DNA of 64,000 nt from assembly GCA_025716815.1 (NCBI GenBank), contig JAIXMN010000023.1:548969-612968 (forward strand). The letters are read 5' to 3'. Of this stretch, positions 23,682 through 34,585 are shown piece after piece; the stretch's first letter is position 1; every line of letters starts with the position of its first letter. The notes beneath the pieces are model-generated. The model made no database searches. It saw only the letters and a list, made by a program, of their open reading frames with translations, and was not told where the DNA came from. Both the position numbers and the translations under genes were made by a program. The DNA is from Dichotomocladium elegans. Its lineage: Eukaryota > Mucoromycota > Mucoromycetes > Mucorales > Lichtheimiaceae.

Positions 23682-24974
23682 ATGAGTGAACCAGAAACTA
23701 ACGGTAAGAGTGGGGGCCAAAGTGCACGATCGTTCAAACATCTTTGTCTCGGTCTGTACCTTACCTTTACATGTTGGCCCGTCCCCCTCCCCGCTCTGGA
23801 TTTAGGTGATCGTCGCTATTCAGCTGAACGAGTGCGAAGTCCTCGCAGACGCTCGCGCTCGCCTTCGCCTCGGGCACTTCCGCGCAGTAGCAGCAGCAGC
23901 AACGTCCATCACCATCATCATCATCATCGGGACAGCATCAGCAACGGTCGTTACCGAAGCCGGTCTCGATCCAGGGACATGCCGTAAGCAGCTTCTTCTA
24001 CACCTCTCTCACACTTCTTTTTTTTTCATCTTGCACCGTGTCCCACCTCTCAAACCAACAAAATGCAATGCAAATCTCCTCTCCCCTTCCCTTCACCACA
24101 AACAGTCGCGACGACCTGAATCCGGGCGACAATCTTTTTATTACCGGTCTCTCGTCAAGAACCAACAGTGCCGATCTCGAGGAACTCTTTAGCAAATACG
24201 GCAAGGTAAAAAAAAATAGATATAGATATTTATGCCCACGTTCCCTTTTTTTTACTTGCAGCGAACCTTTCTACCTACTGACGTTTTTATTGTCTCCACT
24301 GCGGTTAAAAAAGATTCAAAAGGCCGAGGTCATGTATGATCCACACACACGCGAGTCGCGAGGCTTTGGATTTATCCGCATGATGAGCGCCGAGGATGCT
24401 GACCGTGCTATCCAGGGCATCAATAATACCGAAGTTGACGGCCGCGTTGTGTCGGTTGAGAAGGTATTATTTTTATTCTTACGTCTGCGTGAATGTGATT
24501 ACTAACGGAATAAAAAGGCCCGCCGTGCTCGGCCGCGTACGCCCACCCCAGGCCGCTATTATGGCCCTCCGAAACGTGGACGTAAGTGTTTTCGTCCATG
24601 AATGCAATGAGTGGGATACTAAACCAAACGACATGAAATAAAAAGCTCGCCGTTCAGAGTATCGTTCTTATGATACGCGATATGAGCCTAGAGCGCCGCG
24701 GGAAGGTGATCCTCGATACGACCGCTATTACGAGAGAGCCTACATGGATCGTTATGGTTCGCCACGGTATGATCGGAGCTATGATCGAGGAGGTTACGAT
24801 CGAGCAACAGCAGCTGGAGGAGGAGGAGGAACTGCTGCTGCTGCCGCCGCCGCCGCATATGAACGGACAGACTTTGACCGCTACGACCGCTACGACCGCT
24901 ACGACCGCTACGACCGTCGTGCGCCCCCACCAAGATACGATCCGTATCCGCCACGGCCTCGATCGCCTTATTAG
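23682..24974 (+). CDS. Transformer-2-like SR splicing factor (RS-RRM-RS/RY)
   Basis: Model: join(23682..23703, 23806..23983, 24106..24205, 24314..24463, 24518..24581, 24646..24974), 280 aa. An N-terminal RS-rich segment (RRRSRSPSPR, RSRSRSRD) with a His run is followed by one RRM. RNP2 reads LFITGL, RNP1 reads RGFGFIRM, and the fold ends DGRVVSVEKARRARPRTPTP, which is very like Tra2. The C-terminus is rich in Arg, Tyr, Asp and Gly (repeated YDR units) with a poly-Ala run. Tra2 proteins bind purine-rich exonic enhancers and recruit the spliceosome in the nucleus. The first exon has only 22 nt. Intron phases all fit. The exon-4 acceptor (GGTTAAAAAAG) is weak but keeps the RRM intact. Confidence 0.9.
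24868..24921 (+). repeat. Short tandem repeat encoding YDR units
   Basis: Nine-base units of the type CGCTACGAC repeated about four times near 24880-24920, encoding (R)YDRYDRYDR in the tail of the Tra2-like protein. Copies differ little, so this region may vary in length between strains. Confidence 0.7.
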
Positions 24975-25346
24975 TTTGCTTTTTCCTTATCTCATTCGTG
25001 TGCAAAAGAAACAAATAAATAAAAAATGAAGGTCCTCGCTTCACCTCCCCCAATTCTCTCTATGCCTATTTGGGCGTGTGCGTCAGTTGTACGCATCGCT
25101 TCCGCCCTTTCGCATGAGGAGAAAGGAATACGTAGACAACAACAACAGCAGCAACCTTTGTCACGTGCTGCTGTGGAAAGCTAAATAACATAGCCAGGGG
25201 AGGGGGGCTGATTACAGTAAGCCACGTCTTGAGTGCATGCCTAAAAGGCCAATCCGTCTATTGTGGCTTGCTAGGATCTTTCTCCCCATTTTCCTCGCAT
25301 TGTGGGCTCTCTATCCATACATGACTCATATATAAATATGCGGATC

Positions 25347-25384
<38 letters not shown>

Positions 25385-25979
25385 GCGTGTTCGTGTGTTT
25401 GTGTATGATAGAGGCGCTTGAGTAGTATAGTAAATGAGGGACAGCAGCGCTAACGTCCCATGGTACTAATGATGCGCAATGCGAATGTAAATAACAAATA
25501 AAGTTTGCAGCTAGTTACCTATGTATTTAAATTCTTCCCGTTCGCAATTCACAGTGAAGGCGGACATCCATAGTTTATCGGACAAGGGGGTGGCGGAGGA
25601 AGCAATGAATCAGGCACAGGCAGCATACGTGTGTGCAAAGATGAGTGACAGAGTAAAAAAAAAAAAAGTAGGGCTCTCCGGAAAATAGGCATGCAATATC
25701 GTTCTGTCGTGCCCAGGACTTTGTGTAGCGCTCCAACCCAAACCATTTCCGAGCACAAAGCCGTCTGCTCCGCGTGAACGTGGACGCATAGGAGTTCGTT
25801 GGTTACACTACCAGGACCACAGACCTTGTTATTTATATTTGAGTAGCTAACACGCGTGTGGGTGTGCGTAGGTTTTCTTCTTTCTTTCTTTCTTTCTTCT
25901 CTTTCGTTCCAGCCTCTCCCCCTGGCCTCCTTTTTTTTTTTTGATTGTATAACGATATCGATCGTGTCAAGGGATAATA
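24975..25979. other. Intergenic region with (CT)n(AT)n microsatellite
   Basis: About 1 kb between the Tra2-like and phospholipase D genes. It contains a (CT)n run passing into (AT)n at about 25348-25385, and a TTTC/CTTT tract with T run at about 25873-25945 just before the phospholipase ATG. The 147-codon reverse-strand frame (25549-25992) overlaps this pyrimidine tract and is not credible. Confidence 0.5.
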
Positions 25980-28900
25980 ATGGCCTGTTCATCGAGCGTT
26001 ACCACTTTTGCAAAAGACTTTGTTAATGCCATTCAGCACAAGTTCATCCACTTTTTTCAAAAGGAAGAAGACGAGGATGAACGCGAGAAAAATTATCAGA
26101 AAAAGCTCCATCGGTACAACTCCTTTGCTCCCGTCCGCCACGGCGCAGACGTCAAGTTTTTCATTGATGGCCATGATTATTGCTGGTAACACACACACAC
26201 ACACGTATATACGTCGCATTGGGACGATGATGGCTTATTCAAAAATAAAAGGGCTGTTTCGGAAGCAATCGAAAATGCCAAGAGTGTTGTGTTTATTGAA
26301 GATTGGTGGCTGGTAAGCGAGAAAAAGGAGAAGAGAAAGAAAACGCTGATGCTTTATCGTGTAGACACCCGAACTGGTAAAAACAAAAATTAAAGCCGCA
26401 ACCCTCCGGCTAGGCAAAATGCCACTGACTTAGTATGCATAGTACCTACGTCGCCCGGCTGCCAAATACCCTGAATACCGTATCGATGCCTTGTTAAAGC
26501 GCAAAGCCATTGAGGGTGTCAAGATTTACATTGTCGTTTACAAGGCATGCAATATCGACCTGCGCGCAGATTGGATGACACGTCTTGGATACTGATGCGC
26601 GCTTACTTTTCTTTTCTATAGGAAGTCGAAGCGGCTATGACGCTGGACAGCAAACACACCAAACACTGGCTGCAGAACTTGCATGAAAACATCCTCGGTA
26701 TGTACATGCATGTAGTTTTAAAGAGAAGCTCGCGTCGTGGAGGGGGAGGGCGAGATTGACAGGACGACAGAGAGGAAGAAGGAGAAAAAAGCTTACCTAT
26801 CCTTTTTTTTGTTAGTCTTGCGCCATCCTGACCACGCTATCGGAGGTACCTTCTTCTGGTCTCACCATGAAAAGTTTGTGGTTGTCGACCAGCGCATTGC
26901 CTTCTTGGGCGGCATTGATCTTTGTTTTGGGTTAGGCATATGATTTGTGAGCTTAGACGTTCGAAATGGCTGATTTTTATTTTAGTCGGTGGGACACCCA
27001 CAATCATCCGCTCGCCGATTTCCAAGGTCCAGAAACTGGCCTTAATTTATTCCCAGGTAACCGCTCCACCTTTCTCTACACACACACACCCCAGCGGAAA
27101 GAAATTGTTCTTCTCCAGTTTACTAATATATGACTTCAGGCCAGGACTATAGCGATGCTCGCGTATGCGATTTCAAGGATGGTAAATGTCGTTTCGTAGT
27201 AGTAGGGATGGGGGGACTGTAAAGTATCACATGCATCTTTGTTCCGGAACCTGACATATTTTTGATCTCCCTTTCTATATACGCCCACCAGTCCAAAACT
27301 GGGATATGGCTTTGATTGACAGAAGCATTGTACCACGTATGCCATGGCACGATATGTCCTTGTGTATCGTAAGTCGAAAACTTTTTTTTTCCTTGTATTA
27401 TCTGTACTAAACAAAATCATAGTTGGGCGGACCTGTCCTTGATGTCTGCCGTCACTTTTGTGAGCGCTGGAACTACATCAAGCACGAAAAAGCTCTTGAT
27501 AACGACAAGATTCCCTATATCCAGCCTCCCCTCGGTGGCTTTAACCGTCTTCAGCGATTCGAGCTGCCGTCGATGAACGACGATGAGTCAGGCTATCATC
27601 GGCGCCGTTTTGATCCAGGCACACGCGGTGTCCGTGGAAAATGCAGAGCCCAGGTCTTACGCAGCGTAGGCGAGTGGAGCATCGGTCTTGACACGGAGGT
27701 ATGTTTTACGAGGGATGATGTCGTCGACGCGGAGTGCAATCGCTTGAACATTCCAATTTCCACCATAGCACTCGATCCAAAACGCCTATATTGCAGCTAT
27801 CCATGATGCTCAGCATTATGTTTATATCGAGAACCAGTTCTTTAGTAAGTGTGCCTCGAGTTAGAAGTACCGAATCCCGTTAGCGCTGAAGAAGTCAACC
27901 TTGAATTCATGAAAATCTCCGCGTTTCCTAGTTACTGCGACGGAGGCGGACAAGAACAACATTGTCCAGAATCTGATTGGCGAAGCCATCGTGAAGCGCA
28001 TTGTGCGGGCCCATGAAGAGCGTGGAAAGTTCAAGGTGATCGTGCTGATGCCGTTGATGCCTGCATTCCCTGCCGATCTGTCAACCAAGGATGCGGCCAG
28101 TGCTCGGTAGGCTTTCGAACATTTTTTTTTAAAAAAAAAAAGCAAAACCGCTGCTGGGAACTGATGTGCCAACCGGAAAATAGGTTGATTATGCACTATC
28201 AATACCAATCCATCTGCCGTGGCGGCAAGAGCATCATGGAACGATTGAAAGCCGCAGGTATTGAACCGGAAAAATACATCCGGTTCTACTCGCTTCGCAG
28301 CTACGACCGAATCAACCGCCGCAAGATGGAGGAGATGCTGGTGCGCGCTGCGGGCTATTCGGCCGACGTGACCGTGGGTCTCGAACAGCAGGTCGAGATG
28401 ACTGAAGTAGCGGATGGCAAGCCGGCCAAGATCAGCTGGTCCGCCGAAGTGTATGATGCGGACGCGTGCATTGCAAGCGACTCGATTGCCAACTATGCCA
28501 TGAAAGACGGTGGTAGCTTGAATGACGAGCCTTGGATCACAGATACTGCTTCGGCCGCGCCACGCGACCCAGCAGCTGAGCGCGAAGAGCGCAGTGCCTA
28601 CGTATCCGAAGAATTATATATTCATGCCAAGCTCTTGATCGCTGACGGTATTAAAAAAAAAAGAGACGAAAGCTATTAGCTGCCCATCGGTACACTAATA
28701 CTGTCCGTAACCCCCATTTTTCTTTTCCATAAGATCGTGTGGTGATCATGGGCTCGGCCAACCTGAACGACCGTTCCCAGTGCGGCGACCGTGATTCGGA
28801 AATAGCTTTATTGGTGGAGGACCAAGAAATGATCCCATCCCGCATGAATGGTCGTTACGCAAGTATCCAAAAAAGAAAGGCGGGGAGGAGAATAACTGAT

Positions 28901-29482
28901 CTCGCATTCCCGTTTATTGATTCTGTGTCTTTTTAGTTTGAAGCAGCCAAATTTGCAGCCACTCTTCGCCGTCAGCTGTGGAAGGAGCATCTGGGTTTGC
29001 TGCCAGCTCAAACCACCGAGGAGATTACGGATGCCATGCGACCCTTGCCTGTTCCGCAGGTGGATCACACCGGCACCGAAGAAGATCGCCTGGTGATGGA
29101 TCCCCTCGCAGATGAGACCCAGCGTCTCCTCATTGACACGGCAAAGACCAACACGGATGCCTTCCGAGAGGTCTTCCACTGCGTTCCCGACGATAACGGT
29201 AAGAGAACATACAATAGGTCTTAACGGCCGCTGACTCACACATCAATCCATCGAAATGCATGCGCAGTGACGGATTGGGAGGAGTACAAGACGTTCTATC
29301 CTGATCCGACAAAATGCGATATCGGACACGTACACAATCCGGAAATGCCCGTTTCTGTCATTCGTGAAGAGCTCGGCAAGATCCGTGGCCATATTGTCGA
29401 GTTCCCGCTCAAGTTTTTGGAGAAGGTCGAAATGAAGGACGATTCTCTTCTTGGAGGCGTTGTCCAGGAACTTTACACCTAA
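25980..29482 (+). CDS. Phospholipase D
   Basis: Sixteen-exon model, 782 aa: join(25980..26185, 26252..26312, 26365..26376, 26443..26544, 26622..26697, 26816..26930, 26986..27056, 27140..27181, 27292..27368, 27423..27698, 27769..27844, 27932..28106, 28184..28647, 28734..28862, 28947..29198, 29268..29482). It hydrolyses phosphatidylcholine to phosphatidic acid and choline at membranes. Both HKD motifs are intact: HHEKFVVVD (His170, Lys172) and HAKLLIAD (His577, Lys579, Asp584) followed by GSANLNDRS. Other landmarks: [44 protein letters not shown]. Unlike yeast Spo14 there is no PX-PH region before the catalytic core. The third exon is a 12-nt microexon (TPEL). The intron after YIVVYK begins with GC (GCATGC). 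The junction at 28862/28947 was chosen by phase. Confidence 0.93.
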
Positions 29483-29730
29483 TTCTTCCTCCGCAGCGCA
29501 CGCGCCCCAGCGTGGGCATTTCTTCAGAGCTACATATCTAACGCGAAGGAGAGAGAAAGAAACAACAATAAAAAGATACCAACTAACCTGTGGTGTATGA
29601 GGTGTGTGTATGTGTGTGTGTGTGCATGTGGCGGCGTCATTGTCAAGGTTCCCCTGAGATTTTTTCTGTCTTTTTTTTTTCTCCTTCTCCCCAAACCCTT
29701 ACTCGCCTTTTCCTGGTCAGCACAAAACTC

Positions 29731-30827
29731 ATGCCCTTCTTTTCGTTCTCACGAGAACCTAAACGCAACAGCACATTTCTTGCTTTTGGAAAATACGTAT
29801 GGCTAGATCGAGATTACAGTAGCAGCAACAATAGCAGCACAAATCAATCATTGCAGACATTCGGGAAAGGATCGCTCTCACGCAGCCATCCGACATGGTT
29901 GGAACGTACACGTGCCCTCGCTAGTCAATGTAAAAAAAAAAAAAAAATCGTGCATGGTGGGCTTCAAAGACACTCACAAGCACGTCTCTTATTTAACTTG
30001 TTTAGCGGGGGAGACATTTCTTGAACATTTGACGGTTGGACGACGGAGGCAACGGCGTGGCCTTGAGGAGGATGTTGCTGGTGTCGTTAAAGCAGCAACG
30101 GCATTGCTGACTATGGCCGACAATCGGGATTTTGAAGAGATGCGACTTGATCTCTACGAAGCATTTTATCTTCTCTACGCACTTAATGCCATTGTTATTC
30201 GCGATCCCCAGCAGGTATAAATTGGGGGCACGAAAAGGACCCTGTGTGTGTGTGTGTGTGTGTGTGTACATGATACAGGCATTAACCGATTAGGAGACTC
30301 GCTATCCTTATATAGAACATCCTCTCCATCGATAAGTGCTGGCAGCTGTTTAGCGACTGTATCCCGTCCTTTGGGGTTCACTATGGGGTTTATCATCATT
30401 ACCGTAGCCGAGGATGGGTGCCCAAGCAAGGCACCAAATTTGGCGTTGACTATGGTAAAGTTTTGTTTGCCGAAGTTGCATTACCTTCATTATCTCTACA
30501 ACGGTGTTTTGAGCTAACCCTTCACTCTATATAGTGCTTTACCGACCTGGACCAAGGCACTCCCATGCCGACTTTGCAGTGAAGATTGTGCCTGTTGGAA
30601 AGGATGAAGATGACAACCGGCCGCTATCTGAGATGGGGTGGACAGAGATCCAGCGTATCTCGCGTGTCTGCGCCCAGGTCCGCAAGACATTGATTCTTTG
30701 CCATGTCAAGGTCAACGGAACCTTGGAATGTCCACCACAGAGTCGACAGCCCGGTATTGAAATTCAGGAAGTCATCATTAAGCGGTGGTCCCCGGAAAGG
30801 AACCGCGAACGATCTGTGATCTGTTAA
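29731..30827 (+). CDS. sen2: tRNA-splicing endonuclease subunit Sen2
   Basis: Model: join(29731..29929, 30006..30214, 30316..30454, 30535..30827), 279 aa. Sen2 is the catalytic subunit that cuts the 5' splice site of intron-containing pre-tRNAs, in complex with Sen34, Sen54 and Sen15. The N-terminal part has [13 protein letters not shown], typical of Sen2. The catalytic core reads [34 protein letters not shown] and [13 protein letters not shown]. The presumed catalytic Tyr185 and His193 are eight residues apart as in yeast Sen2, and Lys233 follows. Its start is only ~250 bp after the phospholipase D stop, same strand. A (TG)n run sits in the second intron. The start ATG is the first in frame; upstream in-frame codons are open, so a longer N-terminus is possible. 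Confidence 0.9.
30243..30267. repeat. (TG)n microsatellite in sen2 intron
   Basis: Twelve TG units within the intron 30215-30315 of sen2. Confidence 0.9.
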
Positions 30828-31144
30828 CCCTTGAGCGCGCGTGCTTCTCCGCCCCCACCCACCCATCCACCCTGGAATATGCCTGCAAACTGGTGGCTGG
30901 GTCGTCTGCGCACCCAGCAAGCGAGTGGGCCTGTGTTGGGATGCTTCGGGACAATCCCATGGAACTATTGAATTTTTCTCGGCTATTCAGCAAGTGGAAC
31001 CTTTTTGTTCGCGGAATATGAATATAGTTTAGCAGTGGACTAGCCTATGAAATTGCATTGTGCCTTGCCATCCTAGCTGCCAGCCGCTGCTGGCTACGTC
31101 GTCGTTATCCTGACATCAAGGGAGCCATCAAATCACTGCGTGCC

Positions 31145-31735
31145 TCAGAACGCATCACTGTCAGCAGCGAGGGCAGTGTTCCTTTGTGCTTCAGTGATAT
31201 CTTTGTGAATAGGAACATTGTCAGCTACCAGTTCACACCCCACAAACAAAGGCTTTCCTCCATTGATGACCATAGACGGGAGTTCCAATGCAGGGAGATC
31301 TTCATTGTTTAATACTATACCGTACTGTACCTGGGATGGTACTTACCACGCATCAATAACATATGCTGGCTATTGATCCAAGTCATATGCTGCTCAAGTT
31401 GTTGCTTGATGAAGGCAGAGACTACTGCTGGAATTTTCTCGCTGGCAGCCTGTTGGCATGGGGAATGGGATTAAACACTACATGCACTTTGTTATATTCC
31501 AAGAAAATCGCAGTACGAGGACTCACGATTTCTTTGTTAATAATAAACCCATAGGAATGCTTAGCAGAAGGTCAATCACCAAAAATGGTATGAGTGTTAT
31601 CATTTGACAATTAGCTTCTGTTTTGAAGAGATGCTCAGGCTGGTCGCGAGCAGCATCGGTAGGAGCGAATACTACTGCGTTGTTTCTTGATCCTCGATCC
31701 ACCCAGCATACCTCTTGCGCCTTATTTACGTGATC
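31145..31735 (-). CDS. Unnamed protein gene fragment with introns
   Basis: Not recognised. On the reverse strand two segments join in phase: 31449..31347 (AASEKIPAVVSAFIKQQLEQ...) with a GTAAGT donor, then 31314..31145 (LPALELPSMVINGGKPLFV..., TEAQRNTALAADSDAF, stop). A further upstream open segment around 31715-31625 reads WVDRGSRNNAVVFAPTDAAR and may be an earlier exon, but I could not fix its splice site. Composition is protein-like (balanced acidic and hydrophobic residues, few low-complexity runs). The fragment lies between sen2 and the Fanzor relic and could be a gene remnant carried in repeats. The start is unknown. Confidence 0.35.
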
Positions 31736-31917
31736 TCAGCAAACTCTTCTCTACGTTTGCACAGACATTGACAAAGAAATGCATAAATAGTTGAATGAAT
31801 TTATCAGCTATCACCATAAATGCAAGTTGTCTGAGGTGCTCTTTCCTTTTTCTTCGAACTCGATCCATCCCCAGCCGTGTACGTGCTTACTTGCCAAACC
31901 CCACTATTAGATCGATA

Positions 31918-33999
31918 ATGGACCAAGGCAAGGTCAGTGTTATCAAGACCTCTTTGAGGTCTGTTGGGTGGAAGCAGGAGCATCAGGAGACGCTGGTAAA
32001 TCTGGTGCAGACTGCCCCCACTTTCTTACCGCTCGCACATACCAGTTGTGGCGCGCGCGGGATGATCCTCCTCCACGAGCTGGAACGCGACCGCGACTTT
32101 GATCCCCAGCGAGCTCCTCGGTCAAGCATTCTTTTATCAAGTATTCCTCAGTCTGACCGGAAGAAAGGTTCATGCGCGAGAAAGTTAAACCCGTTGACCA
32201 AGGCCATTAGGACGCTCATACAGAGAACACCTTGAGGGTTACACAAAGTCTGCCGACATTGAGCCTGGGTAACACCACACCTTGTCTCAGGTGGCGGGCC
32301 TATGTCAGCACTGACACCATGACAGCCTACAAGATTAATGTCCAGCTGGAGTTTGGCGGGTGTTTCCGGCGCGCTCTGTTGAACGTACGCAAGGAAATGG
32401 TTAACAGGGATGGACACGAATTCCGCCAGGTCTGTGATGAGGGAATATGGAGGCCGGCGCGCCAACTTAAGAAGGCTCTGCGGCGCAGAAAACCCGGATC
32501 CCAACAGCCTCCCGCCGGAAGCCCAGGCCATCCTCGCCGAGTTGTCACCGATCCTCCAAGCGTACAGCTACACTTGTGCGTTCGCAGAAGATGATACTGT
32601 ATCTATCAATGCTTTCTATGAACTCTGCAAATTCTTGGAGGCAAGAGGGGCAAAGTCAATCCAGTGCTTCCCCTCTCCAAACTTCCTGGATGCCGTCCCA
32701 TACGCACATCAACACGCAAATCCCTCTGTCAGCATATATCAAGGCAGGCATCCGCTAAAGCACCATCGATCGAAAAGGCATGGGGGGCGAGGTACTTGAC
32801 CTCAAGTCCAAGTCGTTCAAAGGATAGGCATGGCAGAAGGTTCTTAGGAACGATACAAACGGATGGAGTACCTATATCAATCATACTCAAGCCTCCTGAC
32901 GCAAAGAGGAACCTTTGTCGCATGCGAAATCGGGCTGATGACGATGGTACGAGGAGCAAAAACACTCCGAGGAAACATAGCAAGCACGATCACTCTGCAG
33001 ACTGTTTCTACATTCACGACATCCCGCAAGACGCGCTAAAGGACACTGAGGGAAAATGTCTTCTCATTGAGCCGGGCCGTCGCGGTATACTTTATGGGAT
33101 GCATGAGTTGAGCACGTCCGAGCTCCCCAAAAACACCGGTATACCCACAACCAGCTGACCCGAGAAACAAGGATGGTACGCTTTCGGCAGATACGTGACA
33201 TCGCCAAGGATCGTTATGATGGCGAAAACACTATCCGCGAGGCCGAGGGTACGCTTGCACAGATATCCCACAGCACCATCAATGCCGCCAGACACAAGCT
33301 CTACGTTGAGGCCCGAGAAAGTGATCGGTCCCTTCTCAGAAACTTTTATAGCAGTACCACCATATTCCATACGGTATCAACGCACCCCGTGCTCAAAAAG
33401 TATGGGCCGGCAAAGAGCGACCGGGGGAAGCGTCGAGCTCGAAAAATGCATCCATATACTACTGGTCATGAGGCGCACAACTATCCGCTCCATCGGATAT
33501 TGCGTCTCTCTGCTTATATCAGCCGGAGACAGGCAGATGTTAGATTAGTGCAGACGATACGACACAGATTCGGAAGGGCCAGCATACTTGTTATGGGAAA
33601 TTGGACTGCACCCGTGGCCCGTTACCATGAGCCCATCCGCGGCAAGGGTTGGTAGGAAATGTTCAAGAGGCATGCGTTCAGGGTTTATTGATTGATGAGT
33701 ACCGTACCTCCGTGACCTGTCCCGAGTGCTCCAACCGCCTGGAGTCCTTCATGCGTGCCCCCAATCGGCGACTATGGCAGCGAGCAAAGCGTTCTGAAGT
33801 TAAATGCCATGGGCTTCTAAGGTATACAGATCTAAATTGTTTGAAGTCCATGGAAGGGGTTACGGGATTGTTTCGGCCGCGGCATCGGAACCGAGACATG
33901 GCGGCCGTGCTTGACTTTAGGCACATCCTCCTGAGCCTCCGGGTCAATGGCGCAATTTCAGAACGGCTCCGACGTGCCAAGTCCCAGGATGATGGTTGA
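31918..33999 (+). pseudogene. Decayed Fanzor (TnpB-like RNA-guided nuclease) gene
   Basis: Consecutive segments in at least five frame switches, in the order of a fungal Fanzor. N-terminal helices: 31918-32235, HQETLVNLVQ and GMILLHELERDRDF. Next: 32300-32480, YVSTDTMTAYKINVQLEFGG. Next: 32540-32700, INAFYELCKFLEARGAKSI. Then LGTIQTDGVPISIIL (32840-32890). RuvC-I is CLLIEPGRRGILYGMHE (33057-33107). Then YTHNQLTRETRMVRFRQIRD, LRLSAYISRRQADVRLVQTI, ILVMGNWTAPVARYHEPIRG. The end is LIDEYRTSVTCPEC with a second Cys pair and RuvC-III NRDMAAVLDFRH. Active relatives are RNA-guided DNA nucleases carried by transposons. Here the RuvC-I Asp is Glu (codon 33069-33071), TAG interrupts at 33653-33655, and a one-base loss follows near 33695, so it is inactive. 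Ends of the host element were not found. Confidence 0.8.
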
Positions 34000-34585
34000 A
34001 AGGGACCTGGCACCTGCCAAGTCTGTAAAACGCAAGGTACCGTTCGACGAATCGAGGGAAGGCACTCTGTAGGTGAGCCGGGTGGGAAGAGAGCATCATT
34101 TAAGTAGTTACGGCTGCTGCATGACAGCAGGTAGGCTCGGTCTGCTAACATCATCCTTTCATTGTAATGTCCATCGTCTTATGGCACGCATAAATTGCCT
34201 CTATTGAACCGCAAATACTATGATCGCATAACGCAAACTTGATTGACAATAAAAGTGCGTGCCTCGTCACAAATTACAAAGGGGAATGTGTCGACATATT
34301 GGCTTCGCTCGGAGTTAAACACATGTGGGAGGGGACAGATAGAGCATCCAGGGCGCAGGGGCAAAGCGGAGGCTATGAGCGGAGGGACCGGCCTCATTCC
34401 TGTTAATTGATTGATAATTTGTGTTCGATAAAAAAAAATTCTGTACAATTCTTGTTTCGGTGCCGGTTGGTTTTATAAGAATAAAATCTATAGAAATACG
34501 TGGATGGATGGGTATGGGAGGATGCCTAATGTGAAAGAGAGAGTGTGTGCGTGTGTGTGTGTGTGTGTGGTGTCATGAAGAGGCT
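34000..34585. other. Spacer with (GT)n microsatellite downstream of the Fanzor relic
   Basis: About 590 bp. The first ~100 bp may still belong to the Fanzor element (its right end or guide-RNA region), but no repeat or duplication could be identified. A (GT)n run lies at about 34541-34570, just past the stop codon of the C2-domain gene. Confidence 0.4.

Noticed and set aside
25549..25992. 147-codon reverse frame upstream of phospholipase D
   Set aside because: Starts in the CTTT/poly-T leader, composition dictated by the repeat, and overlaps the phospholipase start.
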